DNA of 6,054 bases. It comes from an uncultured Veillonella sp. (GTDB lineage: Bacteria; Bacillota; Negativicutes; Veillonellales; Veillonellaceae). Shown in pieces: positions 1-5,676 of the stretch. The notes below the pieces were generated by a model. That model ran no database searches and was not told where the DNA came from. It worked only from the letters and a program-made list of their open reading frames with translations. Every line of letters starts with the position of its first letter. The stretch's first letter is position 1. The DNA is taken from NCBI RefSeq assembly GCF_915069625.1, contig NZ_CAJZFD010000127.1, positions 1 to 6,054 of the forward strand, given 5' to 3'. The position numbers and the translations under genes are program-made.

Positions 1-1291
1 AGTCCAATGGATGCAATGCAGCCAATGCAGCAGAACCTGCACCTACTTTATTAACACGTTTTTCAACATTACCAACACGGTTATTCAAGTTATTGATGTT
101 ATTGTTGATTGCACCTGGTGTGGAATTGTTGATTTGAGTTTGCAAATCATTTGCCACGGAGTACAATTGGCTACCGTTTACAGCATCTGTGGAGTCAGCG
201 GAAATTTTACCAGCTGCTACGTTGTGGATTTGACGTTCTTCACCAGCTTTACCAACGGATACAGAGCCTACAGGGCTAGTGCCTGCGAATCCACCATATG
301 TATGACCAGCTACTGTTGCGTTAGTTACGTTAGTAGCAGAACGAGTAGTAGAGTTAGCACCTAATGCAATGGAGTTTGCAGTGGATGCATTAGCTTTGTT
401 ACCGATTGCAATACTGTAGTCAGCAGTTGCAGCTGCATCAGAACCGAAAACGTTAGTACGTACGCCTGTTGCTTGTGCACCAGCACCGAATGCTTGTGCA
501 TGATCGCCAGTTGCTGTTGCAGAGGAACCAATTGCATTAGCATGGTTGCCATTTGCTGTAGCATCAGCACCGATTGCATTAGCTTTGTAACCAGTAGATT
601 TTGCTTGGTGACCAAGTGCTAAAGAACGTACATCGGAAGCAGTTGCACGAGTACCGATTGCAATGCCCCAAGTTTTGTCAGCTTGAGCTTCATGACCGAT
701 AGCAATGGATTCGCTCATACTCGCTTGAGCCTTATTGCCGACTGCTAATGCAGAGCTACCTAATGCAGTATTTTCAGAACCGATTGCTACGGAATTACTA
801 TTCCAAGAGCCGTTCAAAAGTGTAGCAGAATCTGGTTCATTATCGAAAGTACGATCACGGTAGTTTGTAGTTGTACCAGCTACAGTATTGTTATAACCAT
901 AACCAATCGCATTTGTACCACTAATTACATTGCTATCACCAAATGCTTGTGCGAATGCACCAGTTACGCTATTACCATCACCGAATGCATTAGCTTGGTT
1001 ACCATTAATAGTATTTTGGTTACCATAGGCACTGCTAGAACCATTAGCGCTTGTAATTAAATTACCTTGACCTACAGCAATGCTTGTAGCTGTACCATCA
1101 GCAACGGTACCATAAGCAACACTATTATGTGTAGTGTCAGGAGATGCTGTAGCATTACCAGCAGCAAAGATAAAACCTTGTGCTGTTTGAATTTCTGCCG
1201 CATTAACTGGTGCAGTTGCAGATAGACCTACAGCAGCTGTTGCAGCCAATACAGCAAACGCTAATTTTTTGGAATGTTTGTTTTCTCTCAT
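1..1291 (-). CDS. Trimeric autotransporter adhesin (YadA/Hia-like), 3' end beyond the window
   Basis: 430 codons run open from an ATG at 1291 to the left edge without a stop. The start has GAGGG 7 nt upstream. Residues 1-31 form a signal peptide: basic MRENKHSKK, a hydrophobic core, then an Ala-rich site near APVNA/AE. Residues 55-312 are a YadA-type head built of short repeats ending in AIG, ALG, AFG or AVG. Residues 343-383 match the trimeric neck ([17 protein letters not shown], then [10 protein letters not shown]). Residues 384-416 are an Asn-rich coiled-coil stalk ([19 protein letters not shown]). Residues 417-430 ([14 protein letters not shown]) are the start of the C-terminal YadA beta-barrel anchor, whose remainder of roughly 80 residues should lie just outside. 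In this family the protein forms homotrimers anchored in the outer membrane and binds host or bacterial surfaces; the ligand cannot be read here. It appears monocistronic. No ESPR-type extended signal peptide is present. Confidence 0.93.
   Translation of the reverse strand, partial: MRENKHSKKLAFAVLAATAAVGLSATAPVNAAEIQTAQGFIFAAGNATASPDTTHNSVAYGTVADGTATSIAVGQGNLITSANGSSSAYGNQNTINGNQANAFGDGNSVTGAFAQAFGDSNVISGTNAIGYGYNNTVAGTTTNYRDRTFDNEPDSATLLNGSWNSNSVAIGSENTALGSSALAVGNKAQASMSESIAIGHEAQADKTWGIAIGTRATASDVRSLALGHQAKSTGYKANAIGADATANGNHANAIGSSATATGDHAQAFGAGAQATGVRTNVFGSDAAATADYSIAIGNKANASTANSIALGANSTTRSATNVTNATVAGHTYGGFAGTSPVGSVSVGKAGEERQIHNVAAGKISADSTDAVNGSQLYSVANDLQTQINNSTPGAINNNINNLNNRVGNVEKRVNKVGAGSAALAALHPLD
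359..745 (-). repeat. 42-bp (14-residue) head repeats within the adhesin
   Basis: From residue 183 to 311 the [AV]-[IVLF]-G triad recurs exactly every 14 residues: at 183, 197, 211, 225, 239, 253, 267, 281, 295 and 309. Intervening positions are rich in Ala, Asn, Thr and Asp (for example [14 protein letters not shown]). This is the left-handed beta-roll repeat of YadA-like heads. At the DNA level it is an imperfect 42-bp tandem array, recognisable on the plus strand by repeated ACCGATTGCA-like blocks. Before residue 183 the spacing is irregular (7 to 16 residues). Confidence 0.85.
1196..1291 (-). other. Sec signal peptide of the adhesin
   Basis: Residues 1-32 of the adhesin: a positively charged N-region (R2, K5, K8, K9), a hydrophobic stretch from L10 to about L23, and small residues before the likely cleavage site (VNA followed by AE). 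This fits Sec export ahead of outer-membrane assembly. The exact cut, after A31 or A32, is inferred. Confidence 0.8.
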
Positions 1292-1931
1292 CTTACACCC
1301 TCGCTAAATTAAAATTCTTAACCAAACACAATACAATTTTTCAGTCTCTCTAAATTCCGCCTCTCTCCTCGGGCTAATTAAATATACTTCTTATTTTGAG
1401 CTAAGAAATATATTCAATTCATTTTAAGAAAAATTTATATTGTTGATTACCCGCCTAGCATATCAAAGTTTTACGATATAAACAAGCCTTTTTCCCATAT
1501 AAAGTTCATTAATAACTCTTCATAATGTCAAAAAATAGCGTTATTACTGGTATTCTTCGTTGTATTAATATACTCATCGATTTTGCTTATGAGTAAAAAA
1601 AATCACACCTTTTTTAGGATTCTACAGAATATATATTGTATAGCTTATAAATAATTATTACTTTAATAAGCCAAACAGATATTTAGACTTTCCAGTTATT
1701 CATTATTCACATTAATTTCATGAACACTTTCTGAATTTTTATAGAATAGAATATTTAATCATTTTTCTGAATTTTATACTATTTTTATTTTTATGCTTAA
1801 TAGCATAACACATCTACGTAAATACTTAAGATTAGTATACACATATCGCCACACATATTCGTATAAGCTTACAAAAATAAGACTTAATCTATATATAATA
1901 CTCATATAATTCCAAATAGATCATAAAAACC
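1292..1931. other. AT-rich non-coding region upstream of the adhesin
   Basis: About 640 bp with no credible gene on either strand. It holds the adhesin leader and probably its promoter. It also contains a pair of imperfect direct repeats (TTTCTGAATTTTTATA at 1728-1743 and TTTCTGAATTTTATA at 1764-1778, offset 36 bp) and two small dyads: TACTCAT/ATGAGTA at 1571-1577/1589-1595 and ATTCT/AGAAT at 1619-1630. A GC-richer patch at 1356-1374 reads GAGGAGAGAGGCGG on the minus strand, in the adhesin leader. None of these can be given a function from sequence alone. Confidence 0.6.
1457..1485 (-). promoter_or_regulatory. Candidate sigma-70 promoter for the adhesin
   Basis: On the minus strand TTGTTT (1480-1485) and TATGCT (1457-1462) are separated by exactly 17 bp. 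They match the -35 and -10 consensus at 3/6 and 4/6. Transcription from here would give a leader of about 160 nt. The surrounding DNA is AT-rich, so chance matches are common and this is only the best candidate I found. Confidence 0.25.
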
Positions 1932-1969
1932 AAAAAGCTCCTACGTTCTATGAATGCTAGGAGCTTTTT
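1932..1969 (-). terminator. Intrinsic terminator of fprA
   Basis: A perfect 12-bp inverted repeat, AAAAAGCTCCTA (1932-1943) and TAGGAGCTTTTT (1958-1969), with a 14-nt loop, begins 5 nt after the fprA stop codon. In the minus-strand transcript it ends in a U-rich tail (TTTTTGGTTTTTATG). The plus strand also ends in T5, so it could act in both directions, although no plus-strand gene approaches it. Confidence 0.88.
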
Positions 1970-1974
1970 ATATA

Positions 1975-3162
1975 TTAAGCTAGCAAGGCTTTTACAAGTT
2001 CTTCTGCTTTGCCAAAATCATCTGCATCTGGGTTCCAGTTACATTTAATTTCAGGTTCTACCACGGAGAAACCATATTTAGTTAATTCTTCACGAAGTAC
2101 CTTCGTAGATTCACCAGACCAACCATAGGTACCAAATACGGCAGCCTTTTTATTTTTAAACTTCAATTCACGCAAAAAGTCGAGCCAACCAGCTACAGAA
2201 GAGATAACACTATTCCCTACTGTCGGAGAACCAACGGCAATCGCTTTTGATTTGAATACTTCTGTCATAATGTCGTTTTTATTTGTTTTACTGATATTAA
2301 AGATCTTAACCCGTGTATCAGGAGATTGTTTAGCAATCTCATCAGCAATTTTATGGGCTAATTTCTTTGTACCATCCCACATAGTGTCATATACGACTGT
2401 AATTTGGTCTTCTTGGTATGCTTGAGACCACTCATAGTATTTCTCTACGATTTGCAATGGGTTTTCACGCCAAATTGCACCATGGCTAGTAGCAATAATA
2501 TCAATTGGTAAGTTGAGCTTTTGAATTTCTTCAACCTTAGCTTTTACCAATGGAGAGAATGGATTCAAAATATTGGCGTAATATTTCATCGCCTCTGCCC
2601 ATAGACGACATTGATCAGCCTTATCGGCCCACAATTCTTCTACCGCAAAGTGTTGACCGAATGCATCATTGGAAAACAAAATGTTATCGCCAGTCATGTA
2701 CGTTGCCATGGAATCAGGCCAATGGAGCATGCGCATTTCTACGAATACCAAAGATTTACCGTTGCCAATATCTACAGAATCACCTGTCTTCACAGTTTTA
2801 AAATTCCATTCTGGATGATGATATTGACCAACCAAGGACTTAACGGCATTTTCTGTGCAGTAAATCGGCGTATTAGGGATTTTTTCCATCAAAGCTGGCA
2901 AGGAACCGCTGTGATCGACTTCGCCGTGATTACATACGATAAAATCAATCTTATTTAGATCAATTTCAGATTCCAAATTATCAATAAACTCTGAGGAATG
3001 AGGTTTCCATACGGTATCGATAAGGACAGTTTTTTCCTCTTCAATCAAGTACGCGTTTTGACTAGATCCATTATTAATGCTGTAATCAGAACCGTGGAAT
3101 TCTTGCAATTCCCAATCAATTTTACCAACCCAAGATACGTTATTTTTTATATGCTTTCTCAT
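1975..3162 (-). CDS. fprA: A-type flavodiiron protein (FprA/ROO-like O2 or NO reductase)
   Basis: A cytoplasmic enzyme of 395 residues that in this family reduces O2 to water and/or NO to N2O, protecting anaerobes. Residues 1 to about 245 are the beta-lactamase-like diiron domain. Every diiron ligand is present: H79, E81 and D83 in HGEVDHSG, H147 in LHWPDS, D166 in SNDAFG and H227 in SHGAIWR. Numbering is nearly that of Desulfovibrio gigas ROO. Residues from about 253 to 395 are the flavodoxin domain with FMN-binding loops YDTMWDGT, GSPTVGNS and GTYGWSGE. There is no C-terminal rubredoxin or flavin reductase domain, so it is the simple class A form and needs an electron donor encoded elsewhere. 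The start at 3162 is preferred because GGAGG lies 5 nt upstream of it. An in-frame ATG at 3174 would place that GGAGG inside the gene and has no site of its own. O2 versus NO preference is not readable. Confidence 0.95.
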   Translation of the reverse strand: MRKHIKNNVSWVGKIDWELQEFHGSDYSINNGSSQNAYLIEEEKTVLIDTVWKPHSSEFIDNLESEIDLNKIDFIVCNHGEVDHSGSLPALMEKIPNTPIYCTENAVKSLVGQYHHPEWNFKTVKTGDSVDIGNGKSLVFVEMRMLHWPDSMATYMTGDNILFSNDAFGQHFAVEELWADKADQCRLWAEAMKYYANILNPFSPLVKAKVEEIQKLNLPIDIIATSHGAIWRENPLQIVEKYYEWSQAYQEDQITVVYDTMWDGTKKLAHKIADEIAKQSPDTRVKIFNISKTNKNDIMTEVFKSKAIAVGSPTVGNSVISSVAGWLDFLRELKFKNKKAAVFGTYGWSGESTKVLREELTKYGFSVVEPEIKCNWNPDADDFGKAEELVKALLA

Positions 3163-3167
3163 AATAA

Positions 3168-3172
3168 CCTCC
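3168..3172 (-). promoter_or_regulatory. Ribosome binding site that sets the fprA start
   Basis: GGAGG followed by the 5-nt spacer TTATT and ATG at 3162. The upstream in-frame ATG at 3174 is followed, not preceded, by this site, which favours the shorter protein beginning MRKHIKNN. Confidence 0.8.
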
Positions 3173-3179
3173 ATAATTC

Positions 3180-3198
3180 TTGTGAAAGTCTTTCACAA
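3180..3198. promoter_or_regulatory. Perfect 19-bp palindrome, candidate operator of fprA
   Basis: TTGTGAAAG-T-CTTTCACAA is a perfect 9-1-9 inverted repeat. Its near edge is 17 bp upstream of the fprA start codon. The TTGTGA/TCACAA half-sites resemble those of Rex (NADH-sensing repressor) and CRP/FNR-family regulators. The centre is one base longer than the usual 18-bp Rex site or the 16-bp TGTGA-N6-TCACA site, so the regulator is not assigned. A position this close to the gene suits repression. Confidence 0.55.
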
Positions 3199-3230
3199 TC
3201 AACAATATTTATGGCCTATGTGGTATCTAT

Positions 3231-3248
3231 GTATAGAACTATCTATAC
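3231..3248. promoter_or_regulatory. 18-bp dyad in the fprA upstream region
   Basis: GTATAGA-ACTA-TCTATAC is a perfect inverted repeat with 7-bp arms and a 4-bp spacer, 69 bp upstream of the fprA start codon. In RNA it would form only a weak hairpin, so a protein-binding site is the likelier reading if it is functional. AT-rich composition makes chance occurrence possible. Confidence 0.3.
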
Positions 3249-3289
3249 TGCTATGCATATATCACAACTCGGTCATTAACTATGGCTTT

Positions 3290-3318
3290 ATTATACCCAT
3301 ATCGCATTATTAAGTCTG
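3290..3318 (-). promoter_or_regulatory. Candidate fprA promoter with a weak -35
   Basis: The minus strand carries a perfect TATAAT (3290-3295). At 17-bp spacing the -35 position reads CAGACT (3313-3318), matching TTGACA at 3 of 6. Predicted initiation near 3283 gives a leader of about 120 nt containing the two downstream dyads. A perfect -10 with a poor -35 is typical of activator-dependent promoters, but this is inference. Confidence 0.3.
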
Positions 3319-3319
3319 T

Positions 3320-3335
3320 ATCTGTAGGTACAGAT
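3320..3335. promoter_or_regulatory. 16-bp dyad just upstream of the fprA promoter
   Basis: ATCTGTA-GG-TACAGAT is a perfect inverted repeat with 7-bp arms, centred about 44 bp upstream of the start point predicted from TATAAT at 3290-3295. That is roughly where activators contacting RNA polymerase bind. It abuts the weak -35 element. The regulator is not recognisable. Confidence 0.35.
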
Positions 3336-3347
3336 TTGAGAATTATT

Positions 3348-3414
3348 ATAAAAAACCACTCATAGGAAATCATATGCTGTACATTAGCGTACAATGGATT
3401 TCCCATGAGTGGTT
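3348..3414 (-). terminator. Long intrinsic terminator of the SMR-ECF operon
   Basis: An 18-bp stem pairs 3354-3371 with 3397-3414 (arms AACCACTCATAGGAAATC and GATTTCCCATGAGTGGTT). It is topped by a smaller TGTAC/GTACA hairpin (3378-3382 with 3389-3393). The only non-Watson-Crick pair, 3364 with 3404, is G.U in minus-strand RNA but A.C in plus-strand RNA, which supports a role in minus-strand transcripts. The stem ends in TTTTTATAATAATT, the expected U-rich tail. It lies 68 nt beyond the ECF-like stop codon. Confidence 0.85.
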
Positions 3415-3482
3415 ACGACTATATACAGTTTTAATAGTGGATTGTTTATTATCTAGCTTAGATAATCTAGGATAACGTCCGA

Positions 3483-4022
3483 CTATTGATTTCCAGTCTT
3501 AGATAATCCAGGGATGGCTTTATAGATATATAACGCAATATATCCATCGACCATGCTATGAATGATGGTACCGCCACCTACAAGAACGAATACGACGTAG
3601 ATAAGATCGATATTTGGCATCGTAGTTGTCGTATAGAACAAGAGGCATGCTAGCACTTCACCGATGGCGTGAATAATGGCACAACCAAGGTTGAACGCAG
3701 CAAAGGATAAAGCCCCAGTCAATACGCCTGGATGATGTTTAATATAGCAAGCACCCATCAAGGCAAAGATAATATGAGAGGCCGCACGCATAACGATAAC
3801 AAGCGGGAAACCTGCTACGAAGAAACCAAGTGTAGAACCTATGACTACACAAGCGGCCATCTTACGAGACAAGAACATGGCTAGGAATATAGGCACATGA
3901 CTGGCCAACGTATACGAAGCCGGTGGAATGACAACTTTCAGAGGCATCATAATAGGAATCATGATGGCTAATGCCATCAACAAAGCAGTAATGGTTAGAT
4001 TTCGATACATCGAAGAATTCAT
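3483..4022 (-). CDS. ECF transporter S-component-like integral membrane protein
   Basis: 179 residues, strongly hydrophobic, with about six membrane segments, the usual length and layout of the substrate-binding S subunit of energy-coupling factor vitamin importers. Visible segments include roughly 9-32, 40-52, 56-71, 73-93, 100-130 and 140-168. The stretch from SHVPIFLAMFLS through GSTLGFFVAG to MRAASHIIFALMG resembles the second to fourth helices of S components, where substrate and coupling residues lie. No EcfA ATPase or EcfT gene is in the window, so it would have to use a shared module encoded elsewhere. The start at 4022 follows AAGGAGG with a 5-nt spacer. A start at 4067 would overlap the upstream gene and lacks such a site. 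It begins 23 nt after the SMR stop and is surely cotranscribed with it. The substrate is unknown, and assignment to the family is by pattern rather than by a diagnostic motif. Confidence 0.7.
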   Translation of the reverse strand: MNSSMYRNLTITALLMALAIMIPIMMPLKVVIPPASYTLASHVPIFLAMFLSRKMAACVVIGSTLGFFVAGFPLVIVMRAASHIIFALMGACYIKHHPGVLTGALSFAAFNLGCAIIHAIGEVLACLLFYTTTTMPNIDLIYVVFVLVGGGTIIHSMVDGYIALYIYKAIPGLSKTGNQ

Positions 4023-4027
4023 AAAGG

Positions 4028-4034
4028 CCTCCTT
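4028..4034 (-). promoter_or_regulatory. Ribosome binding site that sets the ECF-like gene start
   Basis: AAGGAGG, then CCTTT, then ATG at 4022. It lies in the gap after the SMR stop codon (4046-4048) and picks the 179-residue form over a 194-residue form starting at 4067. Confidence 0.8.
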
Positions 4035-4045
4035 AGTTAATATAT

Positions 4046-4375
4046 CTAGTGTCCTACATTTCCCCACAAATTAAGGATCACTACGCCTACCACGATTAAT
4101 GCAATACCTAGCACGGTGTAGATATTAATGCCTTCGTGAAAAATAAAGACAGAAATCAATGTCGTCACAACAAGCCCCACGCCAGACCATGTAGCATAGG
4201 TAACGCTCAGCGGAATATATTTCAACACATGGGTTAACGTATAAAACGACCCTATGTACCCAAGCGCACACGCAATGGTCTGCAACGGCCTTGTAAACCC
4301 GTCAGATGCTTTTAACATTGTCGTTGCAAATAACTCAAGCCCTATAGATAAGGCAAGTAAAAAATAAGATAACAT
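4046..4375 (-). CDS. Small multidrug resistance (SMR) efflux protein, EmrE/Qac type
   Basis: 109 residues and four transmembrane helices, the full length of the family. Members work as antiparallel dimers in the inner membrane and exchange protons for cationic drugs. E14, the essential proton and substrate carboxylate, is present in GLELFATTMLK. Tyr 40, Tyr 60 and Trp 63, key positions in EmrE, fall at the same numbers, and the YATWSGVG motif and DGFTRP loop closely match EmrE. Having TTMLK and WSGVG, rather than the WAVGLK and WTGIGAVG of SugE/Gdx proteins, suggests the broad Qac subtype and not a dedicated guanidinium exporter. It is first in a two-gene operon with the ECF-like gene. AGGAGG precedes ATG by 5 nt. 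A strong terminator hairpin ends 15 nt upstream of the start codon, implying readthrough control. Confidence 0.93.
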   Translation of the reverse strand: MLSYFLLALSIGLELFATTMLKASDGFTRPLQTIACALGYIGSFYTLTHVLKYIPLSVTYATWSGVGLVVTTLISVFIFHEGINIYTVLGIALIVVGVVILNLWGNVGH

Positions 4376-4390
4376 AACCCCCTCCTACAA

Positions 4391-4417
4391 AAAAGAGAGG
4401 GACTTGCCCTCTCTTTT
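4391..4417 (-). terminator. Intrinsic terminator in the SMR leader / downstream of leuB
   Basis: A perfect 11-bp inverted repeat, AAAAGAGAGGG (4391-4401) and CCCTCTCTTTT (4407-4417), with a 5-nt loop. In the minus-strand transcript it ends in TTTTTTG, directly followed by the SMR ribosome-binding site (TAGGAGGGGG). It could end leu operon transcripts coming from leuB 103 nt away. Because the SMR start codon is only 15 nt beyond the stem, it also sits inside any SMR mRNA leader and may act as an attenuator. Confidence 0.88.
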
Positions 4418-4445
4418 ATAACGTCTAAATATATAATACTTTCAT

Positions 4446-4473
4446 ATTATAAAACATATGATATGGTTTTGAA
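4446..4473 (-). promoter_or_regulatory. Candidate promoter of the SMR-ECF operon
   Basis: A perfect TATAAT (4446-4451) with TTCAAA (4/6 to the -35 consensus) 16 bp upstream at 4468-4473. Initiation near 4439 gives a leader of about 64 nt that includes the terminator hairpin at 4391-4417. The -35 overlaps one arm of an 8+6-bp hairpin (TTTTGAAA 4467-4474 with TTTCAAAA 4497-4504; AGTTCA 4481-4486 with TGAACT 4492-4497) just after leuB. The two helices share base 4497, so they cannot both be complete. Confidence 0.4.
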
Positions 4474-4519
4474 ATGATTTAGTTCACTTTATGAACTTTC
4501 AAAATCTTGTTATATACGA

Positions 4520-5590
4520 TTATAGACGTTCGATTACAGCTTGCGCCATTTCTGTGGTACCTACGCGTTTTAAACCTTCACGGTAGATATCGCCTGTACG
4601 GTAACCATCAACGAGCACTTGTTCAACAGCTTTTTCAATAGCGTCAGCCACTTGAGGTAAATCAAGGGAATGACGGCACATCATAGCTGCGGACAAGATT
4701 GTGCCCAATGGGTTCGCCAAGTTTTGCCCCATGATGTCTGGTGCGGAACCGTGGATTGGCTCGTACAATGCTGTGCCTGTACCCATGGATGCAGATGGTA
4801 AAAGCCCGATGGAACCGGAGATAACAGCGCCTTCGTCAGACAAGATGTCGCCGAACAAGTTTGTTGTCACGATAACGTCGAATTGTGCAGGATTTACAAC
4901 GAGTTGCATCGCTGTATTATCCACATAGAAGTAATCTGTTGCGATATCTGGATTAGCTGCCGCTTTCTCTTGAGCGATTTTACGCCACAAACGAGAAGAA
5001 GCCAATACATTTGCTTTATCTACAGATACAACCTTTTTATTACGTTTGCGAGCTGTTTCCATAGCGATATCCATGATGCGCTCTACTTCGTAACGGCTGT
5101 AAGTTTCTTTATCCCAAGCAAACTCGTTAGCACCTTCACCTTGTGCCTCTTCGCGTTCACCGAAGTAAATACCGCCAGTCAACTCACGAACGATAACGAA
5201 ATCTACATCTTGTACAAGTTCCTTTTTAAGAGGAGAATACTCTTGCAATGATGGATAGATTTTTACAGGACGCAAGTTACAGAACAAACCAAGCTCCTTG
5301 CGAAGACCGAGGATTGCTTTTTCAGGACGGATAGAAGGATCCACATTATCCCATTTAGGGCCGCCTACAGCACCAAGCAATACAGCATCAGCAGCTTTAC
5401 AAGCCTCGATTGTATCCTCAGTCAAAGGCACACCATATGCATCAATAGACGCACCGCCCGCTTTTTTATCAATCCAATTAACCTTTACATTAGCTTTCTC
5501 AAAAGCCACATCACACACAGCCTTCGCTGCAGCAATAATCTCAGTACCGATACCATCACCAGGAATCAATACGATATTCTTTTCGCTCAT
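4520..5590 (-). CDS. leuB: 3-isopropylmalate dehydrogenase
   Basis: 356 residues, full length for the family. It oxidises and decarboxylates (2R,3S)-3-isopropylmalate with NAD+ to 2-oxoisocaproate, the third dedicated step of leucine synthesis, as a cytoplasmic homodimer. Visible signatures are IPGDGIG near the N-terminus, GAVGGPKWD (73-81), substrate-binding arginines at R97, R107 (NLRP) and R135 (RELTGGIYFGE, with catalytic Y142), the catalytic lysine K192 in SVDKANVL, and metal-binding aspartates D224, D248 and D252 in NLFGDILSDE. The NAD-binding loop EPIHGSAPDIMGQN (277-290) carries the aspartate D285 typical of NAD rather than NADP use. GGAGAGG precedes ATG. It follows leuD on the same strand but across an unusual 204-bp spacer. 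No residue is missing and no frameshift is seen. Confidence 0.98.
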   Translation of the reverse strand: MSEKNIVLIPGDGIGTEIIAAAKAVCDVAFEKANVKVNWIDKKAGGASIDAYGVPLTEDTIEACKAADAVLLGAVGGPKWDNVDPSIRPEKAILGLRKELGLFCNLRPVKIYPSLQEYSPLKKELVQDVDFVIVRELTGGIYFGEREEAQGEGANEFAWDKETYSRYEVERIMDIAMETARKRNKKVVSVDKANVLASSRLWRKIAQEKAAANPDIATDYFYVDNTAMQLVVNPAQFDVIVTTNLFGDILSDEGAVISGSIGLLPSASMGTGTALYEPIHGSAPDIMGQNLANPLGTILSAAMMCRHSLDLPQVADAIEKAVEQVLVDGYRTGDIYREGLKRVGTTEMAQAVIERL

Positions 5591-5676
5591 ATTACCTCTC
5601 CATATAACAAATGCTCATAGATGAGCCACAAACTCATCAGCCTTTATTGCACTATTCAGGTCTATATAGCCTGTGC

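Noticed and set aside
11..364. Plus-strand open frame of 117 codons, and a minus-strand frame at 361-615
   Set aside because: Both lie in other frames of the adhesin gene, whose repetitive codons keep alternate frames open. Their translations resemble no protein, while the true frame gives a complete signal peptide, head, neck and stalk.
1571..1600. Hairpin TACTCAT/ATGAGTA followed by an A-run as a terminator
   Set aside because: The run of A on the plus strand is on the wrong side for plus-strand transcripts, and minus-strand transcripts have no U-tract after the weak 7-bp stem.
1793..1909. Plus-strand 38-codon open frame ending 23 bp before the 1932-1969 hairpin
   Set aside because: There is no Shine-Dalgarno sequence, the product is basic low-complexity, and the AT-rich DNA makes such frames expected.
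2550..3279. Plus-strand open frames antisense to fprA (2550-2801, 2611-2958, 2998-3279)
   Set aside because: They are shadows of a fully convincing flavodiiron gene and have no recognisable domains.
4376..4450. Guanidine (ykkC-type) riboswitch upstream of the SMR gene
   Set aside because: The leader of about 64 nt is too short for guanidine-I and shows no pair of ACGR-loop hairpins for guanidine-II. The SMR protein looks Qac-type rather than Gdx-type.
5613..5618. Second upstream start (ATGAGC at 5618) opening an 8-codon frame before leuB
   Set aside because: It has no ribosome-binding site and its product is too short to judge. It is more notable as a block complementary to the leader.
4701..5624. 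Plus-strand open frames antisense to leuB (4701-4928, 4883-5251, 5298-5624)
   Set aside because: leuB has every catalytic motif intact on the other strand. The antisense products are low-complexity and carry no domain.
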